A stretch of DNA of 64,000 nucleotides from Nematostella vectensis (Eukaryota > Cnidaria > Anthozoa > Actiniaria > Edwardsiidae). The notes beneath the pieces were generated by a model that was given only the letters and a program-made list of their open reading frames with translations, had not been told where the DNA came from and searched no databases. Shown piece after piece: positions 1 through 10,556 of this stretch. Where the stretch lies: the NCBI RefSeq assembly GCF_932526225.1, contig NC_064046.1:12569208-12633207 (forward strand). Reading direction: 5' to 3'. Both the position numbers and the translations under genes were made by a program. How positions within the stretch are numbered: position 1 is the first letter of the stretch; every line of letters begins with the position of its first letter.

Positions 1-137
1 GACTGTGTTCTGGAGAGGGTTGACTGTGTTCTGGAGAGGGTTGACTGTGTTCTGGAGAGGGTAGACTGTGTTCTTGAGAGGGTAGACTGTGTTCTGGAGA
101 GGGTTGACTGTGTTCTGGAGAGGGTTGACTGTGTTTT
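1..137. repeat. 21-bp minisatellite at left edge
   Basis: About six and a half near-perfect head-to-tail copies of a 21-bp unit beginning gactgtgttctggagagg. The array touches the window edge, so its full length is unknown. It lies in the 3' part (intron or downstream) of the Mextli-like gene. From about 140 to 498 I see only AT-rich sequence with no convincing further exon. Confidence 0.95.
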
Positions 138-498
138 AGAGCACCAATCTTGGTTGACAACAATGGAAGATCACACCTTGGTGCCCTAAATCGGTCTACA
201 ACCGTCCGTGTCTAAATTAGAGAAATTAAATGTTATTCAATTATAATCACACAAATAGCAAAAAATAAGTGGCTTACTAAACAGCACTGTAGACAGCACT
301 GACCTATCTGTAATTCAGTCCTATGGAGATACTAAGTAAATACAATGGTGGACGGTTGCCTAATGACTTATTGTCTAGAGACCAGTAATCTATCTAGATT
401 CTCCGTTGAGAACCAACAAGAATGGAGTCGACGCAACACTGATATTCTAGTTGGCAAGAGATGTAAAGAGGTTAAATTCATGGACGTATTCCAATTAC

Positions 499-3283
499 CT
501 GTGTCAGGATGACATGTGTTGTCCAGTCTTCAGTGTTGGACAGGCTCTCTGGACGGGTCATGGCTGCAGGTGAGAGCGCTAAGCTGAGAAGGAAGTCTCT
601 GGAGTAATGAGCAGGGTCTGTCGTGTTCCCATTGGGACTAACAGACTTGACTGGGAATTCTAGGGACAACAATAACAATTAGAACCTTAGATATACAGTG
701 TTGTAGTGTGGTTACTAGGAACTCTAGATTCAGTTATATTACATGGTTACTAGGAATTCTATATATAATAATATAACATGGTTTATTTATGACTCGGTTA
801 TCAATTATTATTACTAATTTGTTGATGAGACTAGGTTTAGTCAAAATGATGCAATCTTTAATGACCATGCTTGCTAAATACAGAGATTCCAAATCACACC
901 AAACAAATTTGACATACCTAGACTGCACTGGTGAGCATCTCCCCAGCTGTTGCACCAGGAACTAAACCTGGCATCAACACCTAATCCAGGACACATTGCC
1001 TCTGACTGGCTCCTCTGGTGATGGTCTGCAATGGTCTGTAATTGTCTGCCAGGTTGACCATGCCGTTGTATAGGACACCCTTGTCTGGTCCCAGAGTCAT
1101 CTGAGAGGGAGTGTGCAAAGAGTCTCCTGCCATCATGGGGGTAGCCTGTAGCCTGCGGGTGGAATCTTTCCCTGAGTGTTGTCTCAGGAGTTACACTTCC
1201 AGGAGAGCCGAATCCACCACGTGGCCTGTAATTATTATCTGATTTCGCTGGGCTTGGCACCGTCCTTGAGCTCTGTACATCCTCAAGAAGTGAATCTGCT
1301 GTAATATAGACTTTCCTTTTTGAGGTTACAAAGCTGTTCCTACCAGGTTGATAATCCTTTGTTAAGTCTTTTGTACTATTATTAATGTCACTGTGATGTC
1401 TTTGCCTAATGTTTGCTTGGTCGCCCTGTGCAGCAAAGTTACCCATTACAGACTCCAAAGATAATGACCTCTGGTGATTTCCAGTGGTCTGTTTCTCTCC
1501 ACTACCTGACTCCTTAACACTGCAGAAGCTCATATCTATGGTATCATAACCCAAATCATTTGTGGTGTCACTATTGTAATAATCATTGGCAGGCTCTTCT
1601 CCAACAGTACTAGCTGTAGTTTTCTGCCCTATTATCTCAACTGGTGAGTCTGTTTCCTTGACAGCAATATGCTTTAGCTGCGTTTTTAAGTTTGGTTTCT
1701 CATCAGCACCATTGCACCTAGGTTGCCGTTCCTGAAGCATTGAGGAGTCTGTTTCAGGAGGGACATCTTGCCTGCTTGAAGTGTCTGCATGAAGGGATTC
1801 TTGGCTTTGGAACACATCCTCACAGGATCCAGCAGAGCCAAGGGAGGTTGGCGTGTCTGGTAAACCTGAATCAAAGCTCTCCTTTCTCTCTTCCATGTGC
1901 TGCAAATGAAGAGGAAACATTTTGCAGGTTCTGTGACAATGGAAAAATAAAGTATGGTAAACATAGTACATAAGGTCACTCAACCCCTTATATTCGCAAG
2001 ATCACATGCTCTCATACATGCACAGCCTTCTCAAAACCCGCTGGTTGCCGGCTCAATGAGTCTCCCTCTCTGGAGATCTGTCTATCCAGACAGATGTTAC
2101 ATTATTTTTGTTATTGACAACAAAAATGAAAGCTTCAACAACCTAAACTGCCTCCAAATCCATAATGACCTGCTCTTCAAAGTTTTCTTTGAGAAGGCTG
2201 TATGTGTGGTTCCAGAATCATCCATGTACCCCCCATACCAAGGGGGAATTGGAAATTTCAGGGTTGGGTTGTCATCCATTGTCCTATTTCAGGGAAGTCT
2301 GCACACAGACATTGTGTTTTGACCACACCCCTCCAAGGGAAGGTCCCAATTTTAGATAATCAACATAACAGGTTTTGGAAAAAATTTAATTAAATTACTT
2401 GTACCAGACTCAGGGCAACTCTGCATTTCACAATAAGCTTTAACCTCTTCCCTGAGACTGGAACACTCACCTTAAAATATGCATCCTTGTAATACAAGCA
2501 AGCAGATGGCCTCAATTTCCACTTGGCTGCTCTAAGCTCCTTCAGTTGCATCAAGCGCATCCTGGCATAGTTTGAAATCTGGTCCACAGAGTACAGCAAC
2601 CTAGTAATTTGATTAAAAGTCCTTTCCATATTCTTCGGCCCATCCTTGTCGAGAATCTCTCCAACTGTGCCAAAGATATCAGAGACAGCATCAATGAAGG
2701 AGTTGTCATTAAGGCACACTGGAGCACCTGGCATGAAGTAAGGCCAGAATGCTCTGGCAATGTCAACCAAATAACTTTCAACACCATCTTTATGTGACTC
2801 GGGAAGATCTTCAAGGTTGTATAGGCTTACAAGAAGGGTGACAATTCCAAGCTGGGATGGTGTAGGTGCCTTGAGAAGAGTCAGATTTTTTAAAAGGTCA
2901 TTGCATCCTTTTTCCAGCTGCAGTGTCAAACCTTCAACTATGGCATCTTCATCATCAAGCTGTGTTAATTCATGAAACAGCTTTGCTATCAAAATATTTC
3001 TGCAGCGATCCTTCCAGGAAACTTCACGAAAAACCTGGAAACATTCTTCAAGGGTGAGCATCTTAGATTTGAGGGAGGAGATGAGGGAATCTCGTATGAG
3101 ACAGCCTTCTTCCGGATGATCATGTAAGAAAAGTAACCTGTCTTTGTATTCCTCAAGGAGTTGATTATTTATATGTACATAGCTGAGCTGAAGTTTCTTG
3201 ACCTGTTGACGTTGATGAGGTCGGCGTAATGGAACAGACGGCCTCCTCATTTGGATTGTTGAGATCATACCACCTTTAATCAC
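499..3283 (-). CDS. Mextli-like eIF4E-binding MIF4G protein (3' part missing)
   Basis: Three minus-strand exons join in phase: 3283-2471 (acceptor tttacag, donor GTGAGT), 1899-918 (acceptor tttgcag, donor GTATGT) and 659-499 (acceptor ccctag, donor GTAATT), giving 652 codons with no stop. The first exon carries a MIF4G-type helical-repeat domain (about residues 20-245) ending in the ELRAAKW...YY signature seen in PAIP1/CTIF-like MIF4G proteins. The second is Ser/Thr-rich and looks disordered. The third contains HYSRDFLLSL, a canonical YxxxxL-phi eIF4E-binding motif at 586-606. MIF4G first and 4E-binding motif last is the order known for Mextli (Mxt), which binds eIF4E and promotes cap-dependent translation in the cytoplasm; eIF4G has the opposite order. 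Mextli is also described with a KH domain; I find no GxxG-type KH segment here. The start is unresolved: the first Met is six codons into the 3283 exon, or an upstream exon supplies it. The 3' end lies outside the window or is unrecognised. Confidence 0.75.
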
Positions 3284-5908
3284 CTGTAAACAAAATGAAA
3301 ATAAAAACATTTCTTTCTAGCAAATGCCCTGCTATTATTGAATATCATCATGCCTTATACATGCAACTAATTGTTATAATTTTGATAGCCACATTCTCTC
3401 ACCGAAAAACCCTGAAATTCCAGGATTGTGTGTTTCTTGTGCAAAGATAGGTTTTACATACCTGAGAAAATCTCTGCACAGCATTGCAAGTTATCCCACC
3501 CTTATTTTAAGTCAAAACTAAAGAGCAAATTTTTTTTTTCTGAAAAACCCTACTATAGAGTCCCAAGACATGATGAAGTGTGACTCCTTTTGCACCATGC
3601 AATTTTGTTTCTGCATGGTGTTTAGTTTCCAAGTTATTATAATCCTTTTGTCCCAAACAATAGACACAAGTGATTAGGATTTCATTGTATATATTTTCTT
3701 TCGCCGCCGTTAACATGAAATTAGTGTTTAGTCTTTATAATTAATATCCATGTTATTATAATTAAAATCCCTTTGTCCTAACAAAAGATATTAAGTGTAG
3801 GTCAAAATGTCACGCCGTCGACCACACATAAGCAAGCATGAAATAAGAAGCCGAATATTGTAAAAATTATCATTTTCTTTAACAAAAAGGCATACAAAGA
3901 AAAACATGTTCACTGTCTCTGAAAAGATGAGACTTCGGAGGTTGCACTAATTTAGGTGAAATGTGGAATAATTATTGCCTCGGATCTTCAACCACTACAG
4001 ATACTTAATAAAATAGCTCTGATAAGAAGGCATATAACAAAAAATGCAAGATGATTCTCGGTGTTTCTTAGGCTGTCTCATAACAGAGAAAAAGTTACGA
4101 TGATTCACGGTTCACGTCGCAGCAAGAAAAGTCACACCTCGAAAAGCGCTGCTCTCAACTCTTGAAGCACCCTTCAAGGTCATTGAAACACGGAAAAAAA
4201 TAAGGAAATGCTATAGAGGTTGTTTAGATGTTGCTGTCAAAGTAAATATCCATTGCTGTTAAGGAAAACCCAAGAATTGTGTATTTTCCACTATGTCAAC
4301 ATCTAGCGAGTCGCGCCGACCCGAAGCTGAAGCGAGCTTCTTCAAACATCACAAACCGCAACAACGCTGCTCAGTGAAAACATTTCTAGGGCAGCCCGTA
4401 TAAAGAAGAAAGCAATGAAGAATTGTCTTGCCTGTTAATGCAGCAAACGTAATGTTTTTTTTCCGAGCGCAGTTGACAGATGATTCTCCGGCCACGAGGG
4501 AAGACGATCTGAGCTCCGTAGCATCTGGTGATGTGTGATAAACATTCCCGCGGAGATCCCATGCTGCTTTGCGCCCCAGGCGGGAAAATTAACCCCCAGG
4601 GGGTAGGGGTCAAGAGCAAAGAACAAGCACAAGGCGTCCCTTACCGCTTTTTTTTTTTTTTTTTGCGCTTTGTTTACCCAGGTTTACCCCGGTTTTTTCG
4701 CAATCTACCAAGTCGTGGCCGCTATTTTGTTTTGGCCGCGCACGAACTAGCAAATTCGTGTTATTTTAGCCATTTTATTATTTTTATTTTTTGGCAAGAT
4801 GTTTTAGGGCGCGTTTTTTTCCTATCATTCTGGAATGACAATGGTTGGAAGAGAATGGTCAGAATGGCATTCGAGTCATTCTGCAACATTCTACTACAGA
4901 AGTTTCCTGGAAGAACCTTTTTTAAAAGAACATTCTGCCTGAGATTTCACCAAATTTTACATTCTGAGGCTCAGATAGCAGAAAAAATTCTTTCGAAAAA
5001 GTGTATTCCAGTTCCACCAAAATACACGGATGCAGAGCGGGATGATAATTAGTTTTTTCATATGTGCTTGCGTACAGTCGCGTCTGAACTCAGCAAACCG
5101 CGACTGGAACCCCAAGGACAACATAATCGAACGCTTTATTTCATGGCGCATCCTATCATCTCACTCCTCCTACAACAGCTCCAGTAAAAGATGCAATCTG
5201 TCTCAAAGAAAAACATATCATCATTCGCCATTCCAAGCTGTCAACTGTAAACAAGCGCAAGGAGCGCGGGTCATCACGCCGCCTCAAAAACAAAGCCTTG
5301 CCACAATTGAACCATTCAAATTTCACGCCTTTATTTATGTAAATTATGTATATAGACTGTATATACGCGATGGTAACAATTCGCAAAATCCGCTGATGAT
5401 TGGGCAACCAACCACGAAACAGGCTTGTAGGGATGAAACAGTAGTTTGCGTGTTTTTTTTTCCAATAAATCCCTCTTCAAAGCTGTAGCAGACCTCAAAA
5501 TATTGGGGGGAGGGAATGATACAGAAACATTAGGATTTTTCTTGATTTTCGAGTAGGGGAACAGCCATGCCCCTATTGGTCATTAGGGGGGCACGTGCCC
5601 ACAGTGCCCCGCCCACTACCACGGCCCTGCCTTATCCTTTGCTTTATTGATGTGGATGACATAAGATTTGTGAATAGTGGAAAAGTATGTGACCGCAGAT
5701 CAATTATGAAACTCGGTTGAGCAAAAAAGGGGGGGCAGCTAAAAATTTGTCGTCTACAAGTTTTTAGTAAACCATCCTCACAATTCACTATATTTTAAAG
5801 CATTTTTTTTTTAAAGTAGGGGGGGCACAGCCAACCTCAGCCTACTCCTGGATCTACCAATGCAGTTCAAGTGATCTTTGCTGAAGTTCCCTAGTTTGTC
5901 ATTTAATA
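3284..5908. other. Intergenic region between Mextli-like gene and EMC8; likely promoter side
   Basis: No supported coding exon. The more GC-rich stretch around 4100-4620 is the most plausible 5' exon/promoter zone for the minus-strand Mextli-like gene. A T-run lies at about 4650-4666. Around 5500-5640 and 5815-5860 are degenerate pieces of the 'GGGCCGTAGCAGG' repeat family (gggggcac...gtgcccc...acggccctgcc). Open frames here are short and lack splice support. Confidence 0.5.
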
Positions 5909-8900
5909 TCATGCTGTTTGTGACAGATCCACCAATCTGTCAATATCACGGTTCAGCCAGTCCTGAGTGATATCGTCAAGGTGATTATCAAAGTCTATAA
6001 GACTCTGGTAGGCCTTTCCCTCCAGTAGCTCTGAGGTAAGGCTCAGGGTATCGTCTCCTCCATCCACACAACTAGAAAGATGAAAATAATACTTAGGCAG
6101 GCAGTTTTGAAGCGGCATTGTCACACTATTAAACAGGCCATCTGTTCTAAATTATCAGTCACATTCTCAAAGAAATTTCAAATAGACACACAGCTTTCAC
6201 AATTTTAAAATATCTTTTGCTTTTCCATCAAAAATTGCATTTCCTTCGAAAATCTACCAGAAGCAAACTGGTGACAATGCGGCTTTATATAAGGTGATAT
6301 GCACAACAAAATCATCCACCATGTCTCACTTTCAACCAATCACAAGTGTCAGAGGCTTGAGATGTGTTGATGTCATTTCGCGTCAGGACAAGTTGGTTTG
6401 TTGTGGTAATCAATGCAACATTCACAAATTTTTATTGAAAAAAGTTAAACGACCTTTACTTTCTGCAACAAATGAAGAAGCAAGCTTTATGAGGCCCGAG
6501 TAGCAGCAACCTAGAAGGGTGATAATTGCAAGAGAGGTCCACTTGTTTTACCTGAGTGGTTTAAAATTTCAATAAAAACACTAGCGCAAAAAACTGGTTG
6601 AAACATGTGTACCCTTTAAGGGCTTAAAGTGTCACATGGCAAGGCTTTGACATTGATGCTCTTATTAGGGTCACGTCGGATAAAAGTGGTGCTCTTACTC
6701 CGAAACAGAAAATTCCATTTGTCTACATTGGGAGAAAGCATCAACATTGATAAGAGATAAAACCTTTTACACAGCAGCAAGAAAACAATGATCTGTCAAA
6801 CCTTGATAGAGTTTTCTCACTACTTTACTTGGTGGCATCATACACAAGTCTTTTGAAAAAGGTGAGCTAGTTAGACTTCATGGTATACTCACACATCTTT
6901 CTCACAGAATTTCCATTTGCTGTCATGTACTGTATAACACTGTTGGGGAAAAGATATTTCCAGTATTGTCATATGAATTTATCACAAGTTCTACAGTTTA
7001 TATGTGTGCCTTGTTCATTTAAAGCCTGATAACTCTGGACGGTTGGGATTTAAAGCACTAGCCTACCTTGCATGCCACTTCGTCACAGGAGATAGACATC
7101 TTTGAATTATCAATCTGAAAAAAAAAAGAACAAAAGTATTAACAATAAAATATATTAAACACATTACCTCAAAAAAATTTGCATCGATAAATATTGCATC
7201 TCCAGTTTCTGAGTTCTGATGTTATCCCCCTCTACCCGCCTAGTTGACTCCAATGAATTCACACACAGAGAAGAAAAAATTAGCCTGTTAGGCTAGTAGA
7301 GAATGATTTGCTGAATATATTAGCAAATCCAGCACCCTCCCCCCTCCACACACACACAATCAAGAAAAAAATGTTGCTATTGGCCTAGAATTGGAACCTT
7401 ATTAAACACCACTAACTGATTCTGCTTAATAGAATACAGAAGCTAAAAGCTTACCATGAGAATAAAACCATTGCTGCACTGATCTGCAATTTTTTCTCCA
7501 ATTTTGTAAGCAATGTTATCTGGACTGAAATAAAAAAGAGATTAAAATTGAAGCATATTACTGAAACACATATTATGAAACATAGCTAGCAATCAAACAA
7601 ATTCAGACAATATCTTACAAGTGCCACAATTGCACAATAAAACAAAATCAGAGCTTGGAACCTAGGTGATAGATCAAATAAAAAGAAAAAAATTTACAAA
7701 AAAGGGGATCTAGGAGAGGGTTCATAGGGTTCAAACCCCTTCTTTTGCGCTGCCAATGTGCAAAAAAATGACATACAGTATTTCCCCATTTGTTTTACTC
7801 CCCACATTGTCCCTGGGTCAAGCCCTTGTAACAGCAAAAAGGGAGATATGTCTCTACCACTAATACCTGTTGTTTTCTATATGTTCGTTGGCTTGGTAGT
7901 ATCCAATAATATGATGTCCCAATGTCTTACAATATGAATCCACCTACAAAAAAAATGTGATAAGAACATAAATGATAAGAGAGTACAAAAATGTTCATTA
8001 TTACAGAAACTAAACAGGTAACCAATACTAGTTGGAAATTGGTAATTAAAAACAGATGACAGAAAGCAATAATCAATCTACCTATGACATATATATTTGC
8101 TTTACACGCAAGGGTTTTATGAAGTTTCAGAGTAGGAGGTGGAGATTGATACATACAGTTGGGGGTAGAAGTTATTAGTTCAAAAATCAACTTTTTATAA
8201 AAAAAAAAAGTAGCTGACAGTTCTGCCGGCCCTAAATGAAACCCCTGACATGTTTTGATATAAAAACAGAATAATTGTTTGACCAGAATTGATGAAACAT
8301 TAATCACCATATTTTTTTTTCTCTATATCATCCAAGAGACTCCGAGACCATGGTAAAAAAACGAGGCTCCGAGACCCCTAAAATTTTGGTTAAAAAAATG
8401 AGACTTCGAGACTTGCGTAAAAACGCCAAGATTCCGAGACTTTGCAAAATTTTTGCAAGACTTTCGAAATTTGGTGGTACCCATTGCTACCCCTCAGATT
8501 GCACATAACAACCAAATATATAGTTAGTCAAAACTAAATATACTGATTATGATTAATTATTATAATCGGTAACATAGAAATTGATTGATATTGAAAATCA
8601 ATAACTAACTAATAACCAATAGGGCTGCTTGATATTCCTGTTTTTGACACTAGGTATTTTCTTTAATTTGGCCCAGGGGGGAGGGGAGGGGGCTTATTGA
8701 AGTGGGGACTTAGAGTTTGTGGACTTGGTAGAGTTTTTATTATCATTGATTGGCCAAATGAATGCTTTATAGTCAAATAATAGTCAACCAATTGTAATTG
8801 TAATTGTAATTACGCTAGGTGGAACCTGGATTCTACAATAACCTCAAATTTAACGATGACGTTTCTTTCTCCCGGCGGAAATACAGTGTATGAGACATAA

Positions 8901-10265
8901 CCTTGATCTAACGATATTAGAAAAAACGATATTCTCGATTTTATGATACAAATCTGTTCTCCCGAGCATAATTTTGACCTCGATACAACGATATACTCTG
9001 TCTATCAACAAAGAGAGAAAAACTCAAGACACCACACACGTACAGTACAGTAAACAGTTTTTCTTGACTTGACAGATCTTGTTAAATGCAGATTACAGTT
9101 TACAGAGAGTAACTGTACAGTCTTACACAGAGTACAGTAGTAGTAGAAGTAGAAGTAGTAGAAAGTAGTAGAAACTTTATTAAAGTGTCATAAACAACCT
9201 CTAGCCGGGGATAAGACCCCTACTAATTGGGGGACACAAAAAAAAGATAAAATTATAAAAATTATACTGATTATTAAAAATTTAAAATTGTAGATTCTTA
9301 CTGATAAAGCTAAATAAATATATATATATATATATAAATACATGTAAATTGATTGTAATCTATATGAGATTATGAAAAAAAATTGACTAGATTTAAAAAT
9401 TATCATGCGGAACATAGGGCACAGCCCTTGCAATTTTCTATAAATTCGAAATCCTTTTTTCTCATAGTCACTTTAAAACTTTTTAAACTGTCAATTGATC
9501 TTTCTGCCCTAGGTAGGCTATTCCATAGTTTAGCCCCCATATATCTTAGGGAATGTTTCCCGTAAGTGACTGTGTTAAATCTTGGAATAACAAAATCGGA
9601 CAATCTTAAATTATAGTTCGTGTTTTTTTTAGAAAACAAATCACTAATCCCAGATGGACAAAGGCCATTTTTAACTTTGTACATTAAGATGCAAATGTCT
9701 TTTACAGGAACGTGCCTTAAGAGCTGTTTTTAAAGACTGGAATTGCACTTACCACGAACTATTAATAAAGGCTAATTTATCTACTCTACGTAATCGTAGT
9801 ACAGTTACAATATTATTATTTTGAAAAAAATTGATAATTAACCCGACCTCGCTACAACGATGTTTTCAATGGATTTTTCTTTATATCGTAAAATCGAGGA
9901 CCTCTTTCTAACGATACCTCGATTTTACGATACATTTTCTTTCTCCCGAGGAACATCGTACAATCAAGGTTCCATTGTAGTTCTTCTTTTTATTCTATTT
10001 TGATGAAACCATTTTGATTCTTATATAATTAAAAATATAAATTAGTGAAATAACATAGCTCTAGACTTACCTGAGTGAGGGCAACCTCCAAAAGAGGCGC
10101 TAAGCCGAGGCAATGATGAAACAAAGGCACCGCATCTAAAACATACAATTCTCCATCGTGGGTGACTTCTTCTCCTAATAAAACGCCATTCACTGCCTTG
10201 TGAGGGTATTTAGACGCGTGGAGAAGCATCTTGGCATATGCCCGTGCCGATATTCTATATTTCAT
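5909..10265 (-). CDS. EMC8: ER membrane protein complex subunit 8/9 (EMC8/9, UPF0172)
   Basis: Six exons join in phase: 10265-10071, 7943-7867, 7524-7455, 7114-7067, 6939-6893 and 6071-5909 (TGA), giving 199 aa against about 210 for human EMC8. The protein is recognisable throughout: start MKYRISARAYAKMLLHASKY (human has TTQAYCKMVLHGAKYPH), then AVNGVLL, PLFHHCLGLAPLLEVAL, GYYQANE, IGEKIADQ, IDNSKMSISCD and the C-terminal LVDFDNHLDDI-like block (LIDFDNHLDDITQDWLNRDI). EMC8/9 is a cytosolic MPN-fold subunit of the EMC, which inserts tail-anchored and multipass proteins into the ER membrane; the family lacks the JAMM metal-binding residues, consistent with a structural role. I chose the Met at 10265 because homology starts there; an in-frame open stretch reaches 10544 but resembles no part of EMC8 and probably is 5' UTR or intron. 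All introns are GT-AG. EMC8 versus EMC9 cannot be decided; invertebrates usually have one gene for both. Confidence 0.95.
6130..6284. mobile_element. Partial TTAA-type MITE (right half) in EMC8 intron
   Basis: The sequence matches the right half of the family seen complete at 16438-16725 and 57949-58194, ending caaactggtgacaatgcggc. The left inverted repeat is missing and the flanking TTAA has decayed to TTAT, so this is an old truncated copy. Confidence 0.75.
8836..9977. mobile_element. pogo/Tigger-like non-autonomous DNA element in EMC8 intron 1
   Basis: The ends are inverted imperfect repeats: caataacctcaaatttaacg on the left and, reverse-complemented, caatggaaccttgattgtac on the right, continuing with matching 'tttctttctcccg' blocks. 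Each end is flanked by TA (8834-8835 and 9978-9979). A 'CA.TGGAACCTCGATTTAACGA' style terminus with TA duplication is typical of pogo/Tigger members of Tc1/mariner. No transposase frame remains; the middle is occupied by a LINE fragment. Confidence 0.7.
9177..9770 (-). mobile_element. 5'-truncated non-LTR retrotransposon 3' end
   Basis: The minus strand at 9403-9684 encodes the end of a LINE reverse-transcriptase polyprotein, with the recognisable run MYKVKNGLCPSGISDLF, then NYNLR, DFVIPRFNTVTYGKHSLRYMG and AKLWNSLP. This tail is widespread in CR1/L2/RTE-type elements of cnidarians. On the 3' side the minus strand shows aataaag followed by a degenerate (TACT)n tract (about 9120-9180), as expected for a LINE end. 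It lies inside the pogo-like element 8836-9977. Confidence 0.8.
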
Positions 10266-10556
10266 GGCTGTATTTGATGGGAAAACTATAAAAAAATTGA
10301 GTGTAAACGGAGAGGATTTTACAAAATACTGGTAGTAGCCATCTTGACACGAGGCTGAGTGACCACTCCTGATGTGTGCACGGGTGGTTACCAAGTCGTT
10401 TACAACTCGAGTCAAAGAAAACATCATCGCTATCACTTTTGTTCTTCTGCGCTTCTCAAATCGTTTGTAGGGGCTCTCAAGTTGGAATCTATGAAAAAAG
10501 TTAATTACCTGTAAATGCTGAGGGATCAGCGATTCGTTGTCCATTAGAATCTGGAG
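10266..10556. promoter_or_regulatory. Putative bidirectional promoter, EMC8 / orphan gene
   Basis: Only 291 bp separate the EMC8 start codon (10265, minus) from the orphan-gene start codon (10557, plus). No other gene fits between. The minus strand near 10290 shows a possible 3' splice site (tttttttatag), so EMC8 may have a non-coding first exon here. No TATA box is evident. Promoter function is inferred from head-to-head geometry only. Confidence 0.45.

Noticed and set aside
1900-2470. KH-domain exon in the Mextli-like gene
   Set aside because: No GxxG-containing frame between suitable splice sites; the flanking exons already join in phase 0.
4528-5052. 174-codon plus-strand frame
   Set aside because: Translates a poly-T run into poly-Phe, with no family resemblance and no promoter or splice context.
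7715-7745. tRNA B-box-like ggttcaaacccc
   Set aside because: No matching A box or cloverleaf stems around it.
10266-10544. N-terminal extension of EMC8 (start at 10544)
   Set aside because: EMC8 homology begins at the Met at 10265. The upstream frame is not like the family, and an acceptor-like site near 10290 suggests UTR or intron.
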